Of a DNA stretch of 64,000 nucleotides, positions 45,216 to 53,699 are shown piece by piece. Position 1 is the first letter of the stretch. Every line of letters begins with the position of its first letter. The position numbers were made by a program, and so were the translations under genes. The stretch comes from Burkholderia sp. 8Y (GTDB lineage Bacteria > Pseudomonadota > Gammaproteobacteria > Burkholderiales > Burkholderiaceae), in NCBI RefSeq assembly GCF_902506145.1, contig NZ_LR733519.1, positions 554,672-618,671 of the forward strand, written 5' to 3'. The notes under the pieces were generated by a model. That model was not told the origin of the DNA. It searched no databases and saw only the letters and a list, made by a program, of their open reading frames with translations.

Positions 45216-46091
45216 ATGACATCCCCCACCCAGGTTATTAGTCCGTTGCGTCAGCGCATGATGGACGACATGCGCATGCGCCGCCTCGCACCAACCACAC
45301 AAGCTAATTATCTTCGTGTGGTACGAGAGTTCACCATCTTCCTCGGACGCTCACCCGACACTGCCACTGTCGAAGACCTGCGTCGCTATCAACTGCATCT
45401 GGTTGACCACGGCGTGTCGCCAGTTTCTTTGAACGCAGCGATCACCGGCCTGAAGTTCTTCTTCGGCACGACGCTCGCTCAAGACGCGTTGATGGCTAAG
45501 ATGCGACCGATCTATCTCCCGCGTACGTTGCCCGTCATACTCAGCCGCGAAGAAGTCGGGCGGCTGATCGCTGCGGCGACCAACCTGAAGCATCAAACGG
45601 CGCTAGCGCTCGCCTACGGAACGGGATTACGCGCCAGCGAGGTAACTGCCCTTAAGGTCGGTGACATCGATAGCGAGCGTATGACGCTGCGCGTTGAGCA
45701 GGGCAAAGGCCAGAAGGACAGATATGCCATGCTCTCGCCGATCCTGCTCGAGCGTTTGCGGGTCTGGTGGCGGGTCGCACGAGCCCAGGGCAAGATGCTC
45801 GACGGAGGCTGGCTGTTTCCCGGACTTAACCCGATCGAACCGCTCAGCACCCGCCAGCTCAACCGGGCGGTTCATGCTGCCGCCGAGGCTGCGGGAATCG
45901 ACAAGCGCGTGTCCATGCAGACCTTGCGGCACAGCTTTGCCACGCATCTGCTGGAACAGAAGGTCGATATCCGGGTGATCCAGGTCATGCTCGGGCACAA
46001 GAAGCTTGAGACCACAGCGCTTTATGCCCAGGTTGCCACTGATATTCTGCGCGAGGTGGTCAGCCCTCTTGAGAGTTTGCGTACTGAGTAG
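45216..46091 (+). CDS. Tyrosine recombinase/integrase of IS91-like copy 1
   Basis: A 291-residue phage-integrase-family protein. The N-terminal SAM-like DNA-binding domain covers residues 8-95. The catalytic domain shows YGTGLRASEVTALKVGDID (catalytic Arg), the Lys in VEQGKGQKDR, LRHSFATHLLE (His-x-x-Arg region, read as HSFATH with upstream Arg) and LGHKKLETTALYAQV with the nucleophile Tyr. ATG 45216 follows AGGAGG. Such recombinases accompany IS91-type transposases in a subgroup and may resolve intermediates. It ends eight bases before the transposase. Confidence 0.9.
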   Translation: MTSPTQVISPLRQRMMDDMRMRRLAPTTQANYLRVVREFTIFLGRSPDTATVEDLRRYQLHLVDHGVSPVSLNAAITGLKFFFGTTLAQDALMAKMRPIYLPRTLPVILSREEVGRLIAAATNLKHQTALALAYGTGLRASEVTALKVGDIDSERMTLRVEQGKGQKDRYAMLSPILLERLRVWWRVARAQGKMLDGGWLFPGLNPIEPLSTRQLNRAVHAAAEAAGIDKRVSMQTLRHSFATHLLEQKVDIRVIQVMLGHKKLETTALYAQVATDILREVVSPLESLRTE

Positions 46092-46099
46092 CTCTCATC

Positions 46100-47287
46100 G
46101 TGGCGCATTGCGCGCTTGAGATCGCAGACGTCTTCCGCTCCCTTGGTCCAGCGTGGCATCGATCCGCTAACCTGAGCCTCGGGCAACTGAAGGTCATGTC
46201 CGCAATCGAACAGTGCCGCACCGCGGCGCTGGGAGGGCACCTGCTGCGCTGTGAAGGATGCGCGGCGATCGAAGTCGCCTACAACTCGTGCCGCAACAGA
46301 CATTGCCCACGGTGCCAGGCTGGCGCGGCGCGTCGCTGGCTGGAAGCGCGTGAGGCCGATCTCCTGCCCGTAGAGTACTACCACGTGGTCTTCACGCTAC
46401 CCGCTGCGATCAGCGCGATTGCGTATTACAACAAGGCCGTTATCTACGGACTGCTGTTCAATCTCGCGGCCGAAACGTTGCGCACTATTGCCGCTGATCC
46501 GAAGCATCTTGGAGCGCAGATCGGCGCCACGCTCGTCTTGCATACGTGGGGCTCGGCGCTCACGCATCATCCCCATGTGCACGGCATCGTTCCCGGTGGC
46601 GGTTTATCGCCGGACCGAAGCCGGTGGATAGCCTGCAGGCGAGGCTTCTTCCTTCCGGTGCGCGTACTCTCGCGGCTGTTTCGCCGGCGCTTCCTCGAAG
46701 AACTTGAAGCGACCTATCACCGAGGGCAGTTGCGGTTCTTTGGCGAATACGCCGAGCTCAACGATCTCGCAGCCTTTGCCAAGTGGCTCGCGCCAATGCA
46801 CGCATCCGAGTGGGTCGTGTATGCCAAACGCCCGTTTGCGGGGCCTAAAGCGGTGCTCGCCTACCTGTCGCGTTACACCCACCGCGTCGCGATCTCCAAC
46901 CAACGCCTGGTCGCGCTCGACGAAGACGGCGTTACCTTCCGCTGGAAGGACTACCGCGTAAACGGACGCACCCGCAACAAGACCATGACCCTCGAAACAG
47001 GTGAATTCACGCGTCGCTTCCTGTTACACGTATTGCCTGGCGGTTTCCACCGCATCCGCCATTACGGCCTGCTCGCCAACCCATCGCGGCGCGCGAATCT
47101 CGCGAAGATACGCGAGTTGCTGGGCGCAGCGTCTGCCACTATCGGCTGCAGTGCGAACGATCTCGCTACAGTCGCAGCGTCGCCAGCGTTCGTTTGCCGG
47201 CACTGTGGCTCGCCGATGATCATCATCGACCTACTCCAGCGCAGCAGACCTATCCGGGCACCGCCTGTTGAGCGAGCCCACGCATGA
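46100..47287 (+). CDS. IS91-family HUH transposase, copy 1
   Basis: A 395-residue rolling-circle transposase. The zinc-binding N-terminus has CEGCAAIEVAYNSCRNRHCP and CQAGAARRW. The HUH nickase motif is HHPHVHGIVPGGG, and the catalytic Tyr lies in YLSRYTHRVAISNQRL. The C-terminus has another CRHCG. The start is a GTG at 46100 directly after the recombinase. Intact, so potentially active. Confidence 0.9.
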   Translation: MAHCALEIADVFRSLGPAWHRSANLSLGQLKVMSAIEQCRTAALGGHLLRCEGCAAIEVAYNSCRNRHCPRCQAGAARRWLEAREADLLPVEYYHVVFTLPAAISAIAYYNKAVIYGLLFNLAAETLRTIAADPKHLGAQIGATLVLHTWGSALTHHPHVHGIVPGGGLSPDRSRWIACRRGFFLPVRVLSRLFRRRFLEELEATYHRGQLRFFGEYAELNDLAAFAKWLAPMHASEWVVYAKRPFAGPKAVLAYLSRYTHRVAISNQRLVALDEDGVTFRWKDYRVNGRTRNKTMTLETGEFTRRFLLHVLPGGFHRIRHYGLLANPSRRANLAKIRELLGAASATIGCSANDLATVAASPAFVCRHCGSPMIIIDLLQRSRPIRAPPVERAHA

Positions 47288-47496
47288 ATGCCATCGCGTC
47301 AGGATGCACACATCAACTGTCGGCTCTTCGGCAAAGAGAGCTCATAGGGGACGCTTGCGCCTACGACTCCCGACAGGCAGTCTGGTGCTGGTCGGCCCGG
47401 CATATAGCAACGCCTAGAAGCGTCGCTGATGCGATCGCGGTAGCCCAAGCTCTGATTCGCCCGCGTTTATTTCCGCCGTGCCTTCGATGGGACTGA
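47284..47496 (+). CDS. Short overlapping frame after the transposase, copy 1
   Basis: A 70-codon frame starting in the ATGA overlap with the transposase stop. A frame in the same position exists in copy 2, and both begin with a similar SALRQR segment. Likely a non-essential passenger or chance frame of this IS group; no function recognised. Confidence 0.35.
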   Translation: MNAIASGCTHQLSALRQRELIGDACAYDSRQAVWCWSARHIATPRSVADAIAVAQALIRPRLFPPCLRWD

Positions 47497-47563
47497 ACGA
47501 ATCGCCATAGCGGTGAAAGGTTCAGGCCACGTCGGCGCACTCCGCGGTTTCCTCCCTTGGGGC

Positions 47564-47633
47564 TTGTAGGACGCCTGCCCGCTGGCGTCTGGGGCGAGTT
47601 GACACGCGATGGATCGGGGCAGGCGTCCTACAA
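47564..47633 (+). repeat. Right-end hairpin of IS91-like copy 1
   Basis: TTGTAGGACGCCTGCCC (47564-47580) pairs exactly with GGGCAGGCGTCCTACAA (47617-47633) across a 36-base loop. The segment CACTCCGCGGTTTCCT just upstream is shared with copy 2. Confidence 0.85.
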
Positions 47634-47814
47634 CCCTAAACAGTAGCTGCCGTTGGAAGCGCGACAATCGACAGGCAGCAACGGGTCGCAGAACGGAAAC
47701 CGCTCGCGCGGTAGGGGGCTACGGCCCGACTAGGCAGGCCTTGAGAGGGCTGCGGCGCGATTCCGTATGTTGATGGTCGGGGCAATCCGCCTCGTTCATC
47801 AACGGAGCCGCATC

Positions 47815-48691
47815 ATGACCTCCACTCAACCGGGCGTCAGCCCTCTGCGTCAGCGCATGACGGACGACATGCGCATGCGCCAGCTTTCTCCCGCAACTCA
47901 AGCAGGCTATCTGCGCATTGTGCGTGAATTTGCTCGATACCTTAAGCGCTCGCCCGATACGGCGACTGTCGAAGACCTGCGAAAGTACCAGTTGTATTTG
48001 GTCGATCGCGGAGCGTCGCCCGCTTCCCTCAATGCCGCGATCACTGGGTTGAAGTTATTCTTCGAGATCACGCTTCAGAAGCCGGAATTGATGGCTCGAA
48101 TGCAGCCAGTGCGTGTGCCGCGCATACTGCCGGTTATCCTTAGCCCCGACGAGGTCCGGCGACTGATCGCGGCAACCGGTAATTTAAAGCATCAGACGGC
48201 GTTGTCGCTCCCCTACGGCACCGGGTTGCGGGCCGGCGAAGTGGTCGCGCTCAAAGTAGGTGACATCGATAGCCAGCGCATGACGCTGCGTGTCGAACAG
48301 GGCAAGGGCCGTAAGGATCGTTATGCGATGCTCTCACCGGTGCTGCTCAAAGCGCTTGCGGGTCTGGTGGCGCGTGGCCCGTTCGCAGGGCAAGATGCCG
48401 GATGGCGGCTGGTTATTTCCGGGACTCGATCCGGTCGACCCGCTGACTCCGCGGCAACTCAATCGCGCGATTCGCGCTGCGGCCGAAGCCGCACAAATCG
48501 ACAAGCGCGTATCGATGCATACGCTGCGCCACAGTTTTGCCACGCACCTGCTCGAACAGAAGGTAGATATCCGTGTGATTCAAGTGCTGCTTGGGCATAA
48601 GAAGCTTGAAACGACAGCGCTTTACGCCCAGGTCGCCACCGATTTGCTGCAAGAAGTCGTCAGCCCGCTGGAGCGCCTGCGTACCGAGTAA
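47815..48691 (+). pseudogene. Frameshifted tyrosine recombinase of IS91-like copy 2
   Basis: Reads like copy 1 from ATG 47815 (ACGGAGCCGC site) to MLSPVLLK, then shifts. The rest, RLRVWWRVARSQGKM to the catalytic LLGHKKLETTALYAQV, is in the next frame. One extra A in CTCAAAGCGC (about 48350) relative to the expected CTCAAGCGC explains it. The catalytic Arg of box I and the Tyr are in different frames, so no active product unless ribosomes slip at the AAAG. Confidence 0.82.
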
Positions 48692-48711
48692 CACGCGCGC
48701 GGTCAGAGCCG

Positions 48712-49878
48712 ATGTTACAGGTCGCGGACATCTTCCGCGCCTGCGGGGCCACGTGGCGACTCACGGTAGCACTGAGCCTCGGGCAGCTGAAGGTGATGTC
48801 GGCCATCGAACAGTGCCGCAGCGCGGCGCTGGGTGGACATGTGTTGCGGTGTTCGGGCTGTGCACGAACCGAGATCGCCTATAACTCATGTCGTAATCGC
48901 CATTGCCCGAAGTGTCAGGCTAGTGCCGCACGCCGCTGGCTCGAAGCGCGCGAGGCTGGTCTGCTGCCGGTCGAGTACTATCACGTCGTCTTTACGCTTC
49001 CCGCACCGATCAGTGCTATCGCCTGGTATGACAAGCGCGTCATCTACGGGTTGCTATTCGACATCGCGGCCGAGACGCTACGCACCATCGCGGCGGACCC
49101 CAAACACCTAGGCGCCGACATTGGCGCCACGCTCGTGCTGCACACATGGGGCTCAGCGCTCACGCATCATCCGCATGTGCACGGAATTGTCCCTGGCGGC
49201 GGCCTGTCAGCCAACGGCGAACGCTGGATCGCCTGTCGGCCGGGCTTCTTCTTGCCCGTGCGCGTGCTTTCGCGCCTGTTTCGCAGACGCTTCCTCGAAG
49301 CGCTCGCCGATGCTCATCACCGTGGACGCCTTCAGTTCTTTGGTGAGTACGCGCAGCTCGCTGACCGAGCGGCTTTCGCACAGTGGCTCGCGCCGCTGCG
49401 CGCCTCGGCATGGTTCGTGTATGCCAAGCGTCCGTTCGCGGGCCCTGAAGCGGTGCTCGCGTACCTGTCACGCTATACCCATCGCGTCGCCATCTCCAAC
49501 CAGCGCTTGCTCGGCTTCGACGAGCGTGGCGTGAGCTTCCGTTGGAAGGACTACCGCGAGAACGGTCGCACCCGCCACAAGGTCATGACGCTCGAGCCCG
49601 GCGAATTCATGCGCCGCTTCCTGCTCCACGTGCTGCCAGTCGGGTTCCATCGAATCCGGCATTATGGGCTGCTCGCTAACCCGGTGCGCCGCGCAAATCT
49701 AAGAAAGATACGTACGCTGCTCGGCGTGAGCCCCGAAGTCCGCCCAACACCGCACGACACGGTCATCGTCGATCGACCAACCTTCATCTGTCGGCACTGC
49801 GGCGCGCCCATGCTCGTCATCGACATTCTGACGCGCACCGTACCGATTCGCGCTCCACCGGAGGGAACACGGCAATGA
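48712..49878 (+). CDS. IS91-family HUH transposase, copy 2
   Basis: A 388-residue homologue of the copy 1 transposase with all motifs kept: CSGCARTEIAYNSCRNRHCP zinc region, HHPHVHGIVPGGG, YLSRYTHRVAISNQRL with the catalytic Tyr and the C-terminal CRHCG. It could act on both elements because the end motifs match. Confidence 0.9.
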   Translation: MLQVADIFRACGATWRLTVALSLGQLKVMSAIEQCRSAALGGHVLRCSGCARTEIAYNSCRNRHCPKCQASAARRWLEAREAGLLPVEYYHVVFTLPAPISAIAWYDKRVIYGLLFDIAAETLRTIAADPKHLGADIGATLVLHTWGSALTHHPHVHGIVPGGGLSANGERWIACRPGFFLPVRVLSRLFRRRFLEALADAHHRGRLQFFGEYAQLADRAAFAQWLAPLRASAWFVYAKRPFAGPEAVLAYLSRYTHRVAISNQRLLGFDERGVSFRWKDYRENGRTRHKVMTLEPGEFMRRFLLHVLPVGFHRIRHYGLLANPVRRANLRKIRTLLGVSPEVRPTPHDTVIVDRPTFICRHCGAPMLVIDILTRTVPIRAPPEGTRQ

Positions 49879-50099
49879 ATGTCTCGCTCCTATCTAGCGC
49901 CCAATCGTCGGCTTTGCGTCAACGCGGCCGAAGAGTGGACGGTTGTGCCTTCGACTTCATACTCACCTGTATAGCCCGATTCCGAACTCCCAAGCGAACG
50001 CCGCATCGCCTCCAGTCCCGCATCGACGTCTCTTCTAGTGCTCGCATCGCTCGACGTCGACCTGCAACACACGCCGGACAGACTGATCAATCACCATAG
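49875..50099 (+). CDS. Short overlapping frame after the transposase, copy 2
   Basis: A 74-codon frame that starts in the ATGA overlap with the transposase stop, the same arrangement as in copy 1. Weak similarity only at the SSALRQRG segment. Function unknown; possibly not expressed. Confidence 0.3.
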   Translation: MNVSLLSSAQSSALRQRGRRVDGCAFDFILTCIARFRTPKRTPHRLQSRIDVSSSARIARRRPATHAGQTDQSP

Positions 50100-50144
50100 C
50101 GGAGACGCTGGCCGCCTCGGACCACTCCGCGGTTTCCTTCCTCG

Positions 50145-50222
50145 AGGTTTATTCAACGCCTGCCCACACGCGTGGTCGTTGGCTCGTACGCCTTTGGTCG
50201 AGGGCAGGCGTCGAACAAACCT
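50145..50222 (+). repeat. Right-end hairpin of IS91-like copy 2
   Basis: The 21-base left arm at 50145-50165 (starting AGGTTTATTC, ending GCCTGCCC) pairs with 50202-50222 with two G-T type mismatches, across a 36-base loop. Loop length equals that of copy 1. Confidence 0.85.
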
Positions 50223-50301
50223 AAACGGGATGCGGCAGTCGGCTCTCCGAACTCACCCCCGGAAAGCAATGGGATGGACGCCCCCACCCGAAACGACATC
50301 G

Positions 50302-51162
50302 AAGCCGGGAGATCGCGTAAAAACGGACCGTCGCGACGCGATCAAGCTGGTGCGTTCGCTACGTGCTGGAGACCTCTCTGCAGTACATGTGCCATCGATC
50401 GAAGACGAATCGTTCCGGGACCTGGCGGGCGCCTGGTCGGATGCCAGGGAGGATCTGAAGGCCGCACGCTGCAGGCTCAAATCGTTTCTGCTTGCCCACG
50501 GCATTCATTACTTTAGTCGCCCTAGCTGGGGGCCCACTCACCGACGCTGGATAAGCACGTTCTCGTTCGACAGTGCATGGCAACAGCTGGCGTTCAATGA
50601 ACACAGGCGCACGATTGAAGATTGGCTCGCGCAATGTGAGAGGCTGGAGCTGGCATTGCGTGAGTCGGTCATCAGCTGGCAGTTTTACCCGGTCGTACTC
50701 GCATTGCAAGCTATGCGCGGGATTAACTTCACGTCGGCGATCGGCCTGGTCTCCGAGCTAGGTGACCTGTCGCGGTTCGAGCATCCGCGACAGTTGATGG
50801 CGTGGCTCGGCGTAACGCCTTCTGAACACTCCTCAGGCGGAAAACGGCGGCAAGGAAGCATTACCAAGACAGGCAACAGTTATGCGTGAAAACTATTGGT
50901 CGAATCCGCCTCGAGTTACCGCCATCCTGCCCGCGTGAGCATCGACATACAGCGCCGGCATGAAGGGCTACCCAAGCCCATAGTCGACCGTGCCTGGGAC
51001 GCTCAACTAAGGCTGTGCCGACGATATCGTAAGCTCGTCGCCAGAGGGAAGTCCGCGCACGTGGCCATCATCGCAATTGCACGCGAACTGGCAGGTTTCA
51101 TCTGGGACGTCGGCCGATTGGGAATGACGCTGGCGTTACCGCCAAGCGCGCAATCTGCATGA
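50302..51162 (+). pseudogene. IS110-family transposase remnant, 5'-truncated with an in-frame TGA
   Basis: Family sequence begins near KPGDRVKTDRRDAIKLVRSL (end of the DEDD domain) and continues through DAREDLKAARCRLKSFLLAHG to the C-terminal MRGINFTSAIGLVSELGDLSRF, LGVTPSEHSSGGKRRQGSIT with the catalytic Ser region. A TGA at 50887-50889 interrupts ITKTGNSYA, after which KLLVESASSYRHP continues in the same frame to 51162. CGA to TGA would explain it. The N-terminal third is missing next to the IS91 end. Confidence 0.8.
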
Positions 51163-51536
51163 ACAAAGGGCTGTACGTAAAAAGACCATTCAGTACCAAG
51201 AGTTTCCTGAAGGCGGCGCAGCCCGGTATTCGAGTAATCCGCGACCGCGTTTGGCAACGACATCAGTCGACTTGCGTAGCAAGCAAGCGGCAGGCTCATG
51301 AGACGGACCTCTGTAATGCGGCAACCAACCCGCGAATATCAGCGTGATCCACCGTCGAGTTTTACTGTTGCGCCGCCCTCAGGAAATTTGCGCTGACAAC
51401 AGAGTTAGCGATGAAAACCGATCCCGATTGACACCGGGAGTCATATCAGCGCGGCGATTGTTATCTCCGGACGTTGCTGATTCACTGCGCGCGTTCAGTG
51501 ATCTTCTCCTCCCAACGCAAGGGGACGCAGCAAGGT
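51163..51536. other. Degenerate sequence between two IS110 remnants
   Basis: No coherent frame on either strand. Likely decayed mobile-element DNA. Confidence 0.35.
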
Positions 51537-51647
51537 TGGATACATGAGCTGATACAGCGACGCAACCACAACGTAGCGGCCGTTGCGCTGGCCAACAAGA
51601 TTGCCCGAACTGTCTGCGCGCTGTGGGCCCACGATAGGGAATTCTAG
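51537..51647 (+). pseudogene. 3' end of a second IS110-family (IS1111-like) transposase
   Basis: A frame of 36 codons reads LIQRRNHNVAAVALANKIAR then TVCALWAHDREF and stops at 51647. This is the usual C-terminus of IS1111-type transposases (ALANKNAR, WALL). Sequence upstream no longer matches. Confidence 0.55.
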
Positions 51648-52090
51648 GCTGACCCTGTACTGCCATCACTTCATGATCGCCTAAGCAATCGGAGGAATCT
51701 CCTGCTTGCCCTTTGTGTGTTGCGTGCAGCTAACAGCCGGGCTGACTAGGCGGCCGCGCTAGCGGGTGTGTACCTTCGAGTGCGTCAAAGCGACGGGGAA
51801 CCGACCAGCGAAACCCATCAGGGACAGCGGCGCTGCCGCAGCGAAAGTCCGAATGTACGGTTGCAATCTACCTTCCAGTCATCGCGTAGTGAAAGCCTGG
51901 CAAAACCAGGGGCGTCCATGTACGGCCATTGCAACCAGGCCGCCGATAAGAAGCGCGCGGACACGGTTCAGCAGAGCTTCGGCGCAGTCGCGCCCGGTTG
52001 TCGTAGCGTCGGAAACCGTGCCGGAAGACTTGAAGCGTCCGGCCGACATGCTGTTATGCCGCAGCGCCTAGAAACTCTTCGGCTCGCCCG
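51648..52090. other. Degenerate region
   Basis: About 440 bases with only short, compositionally mixed frames; nothing recognised. Confidence 0.35.
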
Positions 52091-52240
52091 CACCACGGGG
52101 AAACGGTCGGCTAACCGGCTGTCCGCGCTGCCCTCGCCCACAGCATAGACTAGCTGGAAAGACGGGTGGCTTGCGATGAGACGCATCGCCTCACCACCGC
52201 CAAAGCCGCTAATCCCCACAATCCCAACTTGAACGCTCAA
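52091..52240 (-). pseudogene. argC: 5' fragment of argC (N-acetyl-gamma-glutamyl-phosphate reductase)
   Basis: Read on the minus strand from TTG 52240: VQVGIVGISGFGGGEAMRLI, ASHPSFQLVYAVGEGSA, LADRFPVV. This is the NADP-binding start of ArgC (GxxGxxG). Similarity stops after about 50 of more than 300 residues, where the frame becomes Arg/Cys-rich. The initiation codon is TTG where ATG is expected. A functional argC must be elsewhere if the strain is prototrophic. Confidence 0.72.
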
Positions 52241-52604
52241 TAGTGCCTGCTATCGGAGTAATCGAAGAGGCTTATTCTATGGCAATGAGGGACCCGGGCA
52301 AGACGGGCCGAGTCTTCCCGACATCGCGGTGCTCGACATCAATGCCGGACTGACTGCTGAGAACAAGCGCAAAATGCTTCGGCGAAAACTGTTGAGTTCG
52401 TGAGGAATGCGACTGGTGGCGCGCCTGTCTCTCGCTAGCGAAGCAATGCATCGACCGCAGCCGCCTCGGACTGCCGCCAACGCAGCACGGTCATTTGCAT
52501 CGTGTACCGTGCAAGGCATCGGGAGCGAAGGACTCGGCGCCTTGCCGACAAGCCGCGCCGCTACTCCTACGCGGAGCCTTTATTCATCCCACGCCCGCTC
52601 GTCT
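52241..52604. other. Region with a short unknown C-terminal tail
   Basis: A plus-strand frame ending at 52402 reads PDIAVLDINAGLTAENKRKM then LRRKLLSS and stops, which looks like the last 28 residues of a protein not recognised. Nothing else supported. Confidence 0.3.
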
Positions 52605-53699
52605 TTACTTAGGGTGGGCAGCAATGAAGCTCTTGACCGCAGCGTAAGCAGGCTTTTGCGTCACGCCGTCGCTTTGAATCAAACCGTAGGCACCCTCACT
52701 ATCGTCGTAGAGCTGAAAAGCTTGGATCGACTGGATGTTGTACTTTGACGCATCGTTGTAGTACTCCTGCATCATGAGATTACCAGTGATGTACGACGCA
52801 ATCGAGGTCGTTGTGCCGTAAGTAGGACGCACGCCGTATTCGTTGATCCACACCGGCTTGCCAAACGAACTGATGATGCCCAGAACGTCATGGCATCCGC
52901 TGCCACCGCATGCGTTCGTCATGTCGCCCATGTCCGAGTACCAGTGCCACGCCGTGATGTCCCAACTCACGGTCGGGTGGCCGTGTGTGCCATCGGGCTG
53001 CGAACCGTCCGCGAGCATCTGGAAGAAGGCGATGTGCTTCCATGTGCCATCGACGACGATCTTCGCGGAACTGTCGACCGACTTCACACCGGCAATCATG
53101 CCGCGAATCACCCCGCGCGCGATCGTGAAAGGCTGATTGCTGTATTGATACCAGATGTTGCCGTCGTAGTTGCCGGCTAGTGCGCCCGAATCGAGCTCGT
53201 TGGCGACTTCGTAGTAGCTGTACTTGTACGTCTGCGCCGTCTGCTGGCCCATCGTGTAGCCGGCGTTGTAGGCAGCCTGCTCGCTGTCGTACCCCAGACC
53301 GAGCAACATCACCGGATAGACCTGAACGCCGCCTGCCGCAAACTGCTTGGCAACTGTCGCGAGTACCTTGGCGGACGCGAGGTTGTAAACGTCGTTGCGG
53401 AAGATCTTCACGCCCAGGTCCTGCAGCTGCAAGAGCTGCGTGGCGTACGGCGTGGCGTCGTATGCGCCGCCATTGGTGATGTGGCCGTTCATGCCATAGA
53501 AGATTGAAGTCGTCGTCGACGCTTTCGCGGTCGCGGCCGGCACTTCGGCGGACTTGGCCGCTGCCGCATCAACGGCACTTTCGCTTCCGCCGCCGCATGC
53601 GGCAAGCAAAAGGCTCGCGACGGATGCCGCGGCGGCGGACAAAAGGCGGCGACCATAACGATTGAACGGCAGGGCGGTCTTTTTCGTGTTATTCATCAT
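52605..53699 (-). CDS. Clan GH-A glycoside hydrolase lipoprotein (cellulase/GH5-like)
   Basis: A 364-residue protein with a lipoprotein signal (LLAAC, Cys35) and an Ala-rich linker to residue 65. The catalytic TIM barrel holds the acid/base in YYEVANELD (Asn167-Glu168), the ITAWHWY strand (about 248-254) and the nucleophile in KPVWINEYGV (Glu287), the arrangement of clan GH-A enzymes. Two Met codons begin the gene; no clear ribosome site. A surface endoglycosidase acting on beta-linked polysaccharide is likely, perhaps the island's own product. Family number is uncertain. Confidence 0.82.
   Translation of the reverse strand: MMNNTKKTALPFNRYGRRLLSAAAASVASLLLAACGGGSESAVDAAAAKSAEVPAATAKASTTTSIFYGMNGHITNGGAYDATPYATQLLQLQDLGVKIFRNDVYNLASAKVLATVAKQFAAGGVQVYPVMLLGLGYDSEQAAYNAGYTMGQQTAQTYKYSYYEVANELDSGALAGNYDGNIWYQYSNQPFTIARGVIRGMIAGVKSVDSSAKIVVDGTWKHIAFFQMLADGSQPDGTHGHPTVSWDITAWHWYSDMGDMTNACGGSGCHDVLGIISSFGKPVWINEYGVRPTYGTTTSIASYITGNLMMQEYYNDASKYNIQSIQAFQLYDDSEGAYGLIQSDGVTQKPAYAAVKSFIAAHPK

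Larger units (their letters stand above)
45098..47641 (+). mobile_element. IS91-like element, copy 1
   Basis: About 2.54 kb bounded by AAACCGCTCGCGCGGTA (45098-45114, a small ACCGC/GCGGT hairpin) on the left and a 17-bp hairpin ending in CCTAAAC on the right. Both ends have counterparts in copy 2. It carries a tyrosine recombinase, an HUH transposase and a short overlapping frame. Family members transpose by rolling circle and lack terminal inverted repeats and target duplications. Exact ends are estimates. Confidence 0.75.
47697..50226 (+). mobile_element. IS91-like element, copy 2 (diverged, tandem)
   Basis: About 2.53 kb with the same gene order and end motifs as copy 1, starting only 55 bases after it. 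Protein identity with copy 1 is high but incomplete (many substitutions), so this is not a recent tandem duplication. The recombinase is frameshifted; the transposase is intact. A GAAC lies at 47691, close to the left end; IS91 targets GAAC/CAAG. Confidence 0.75.
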
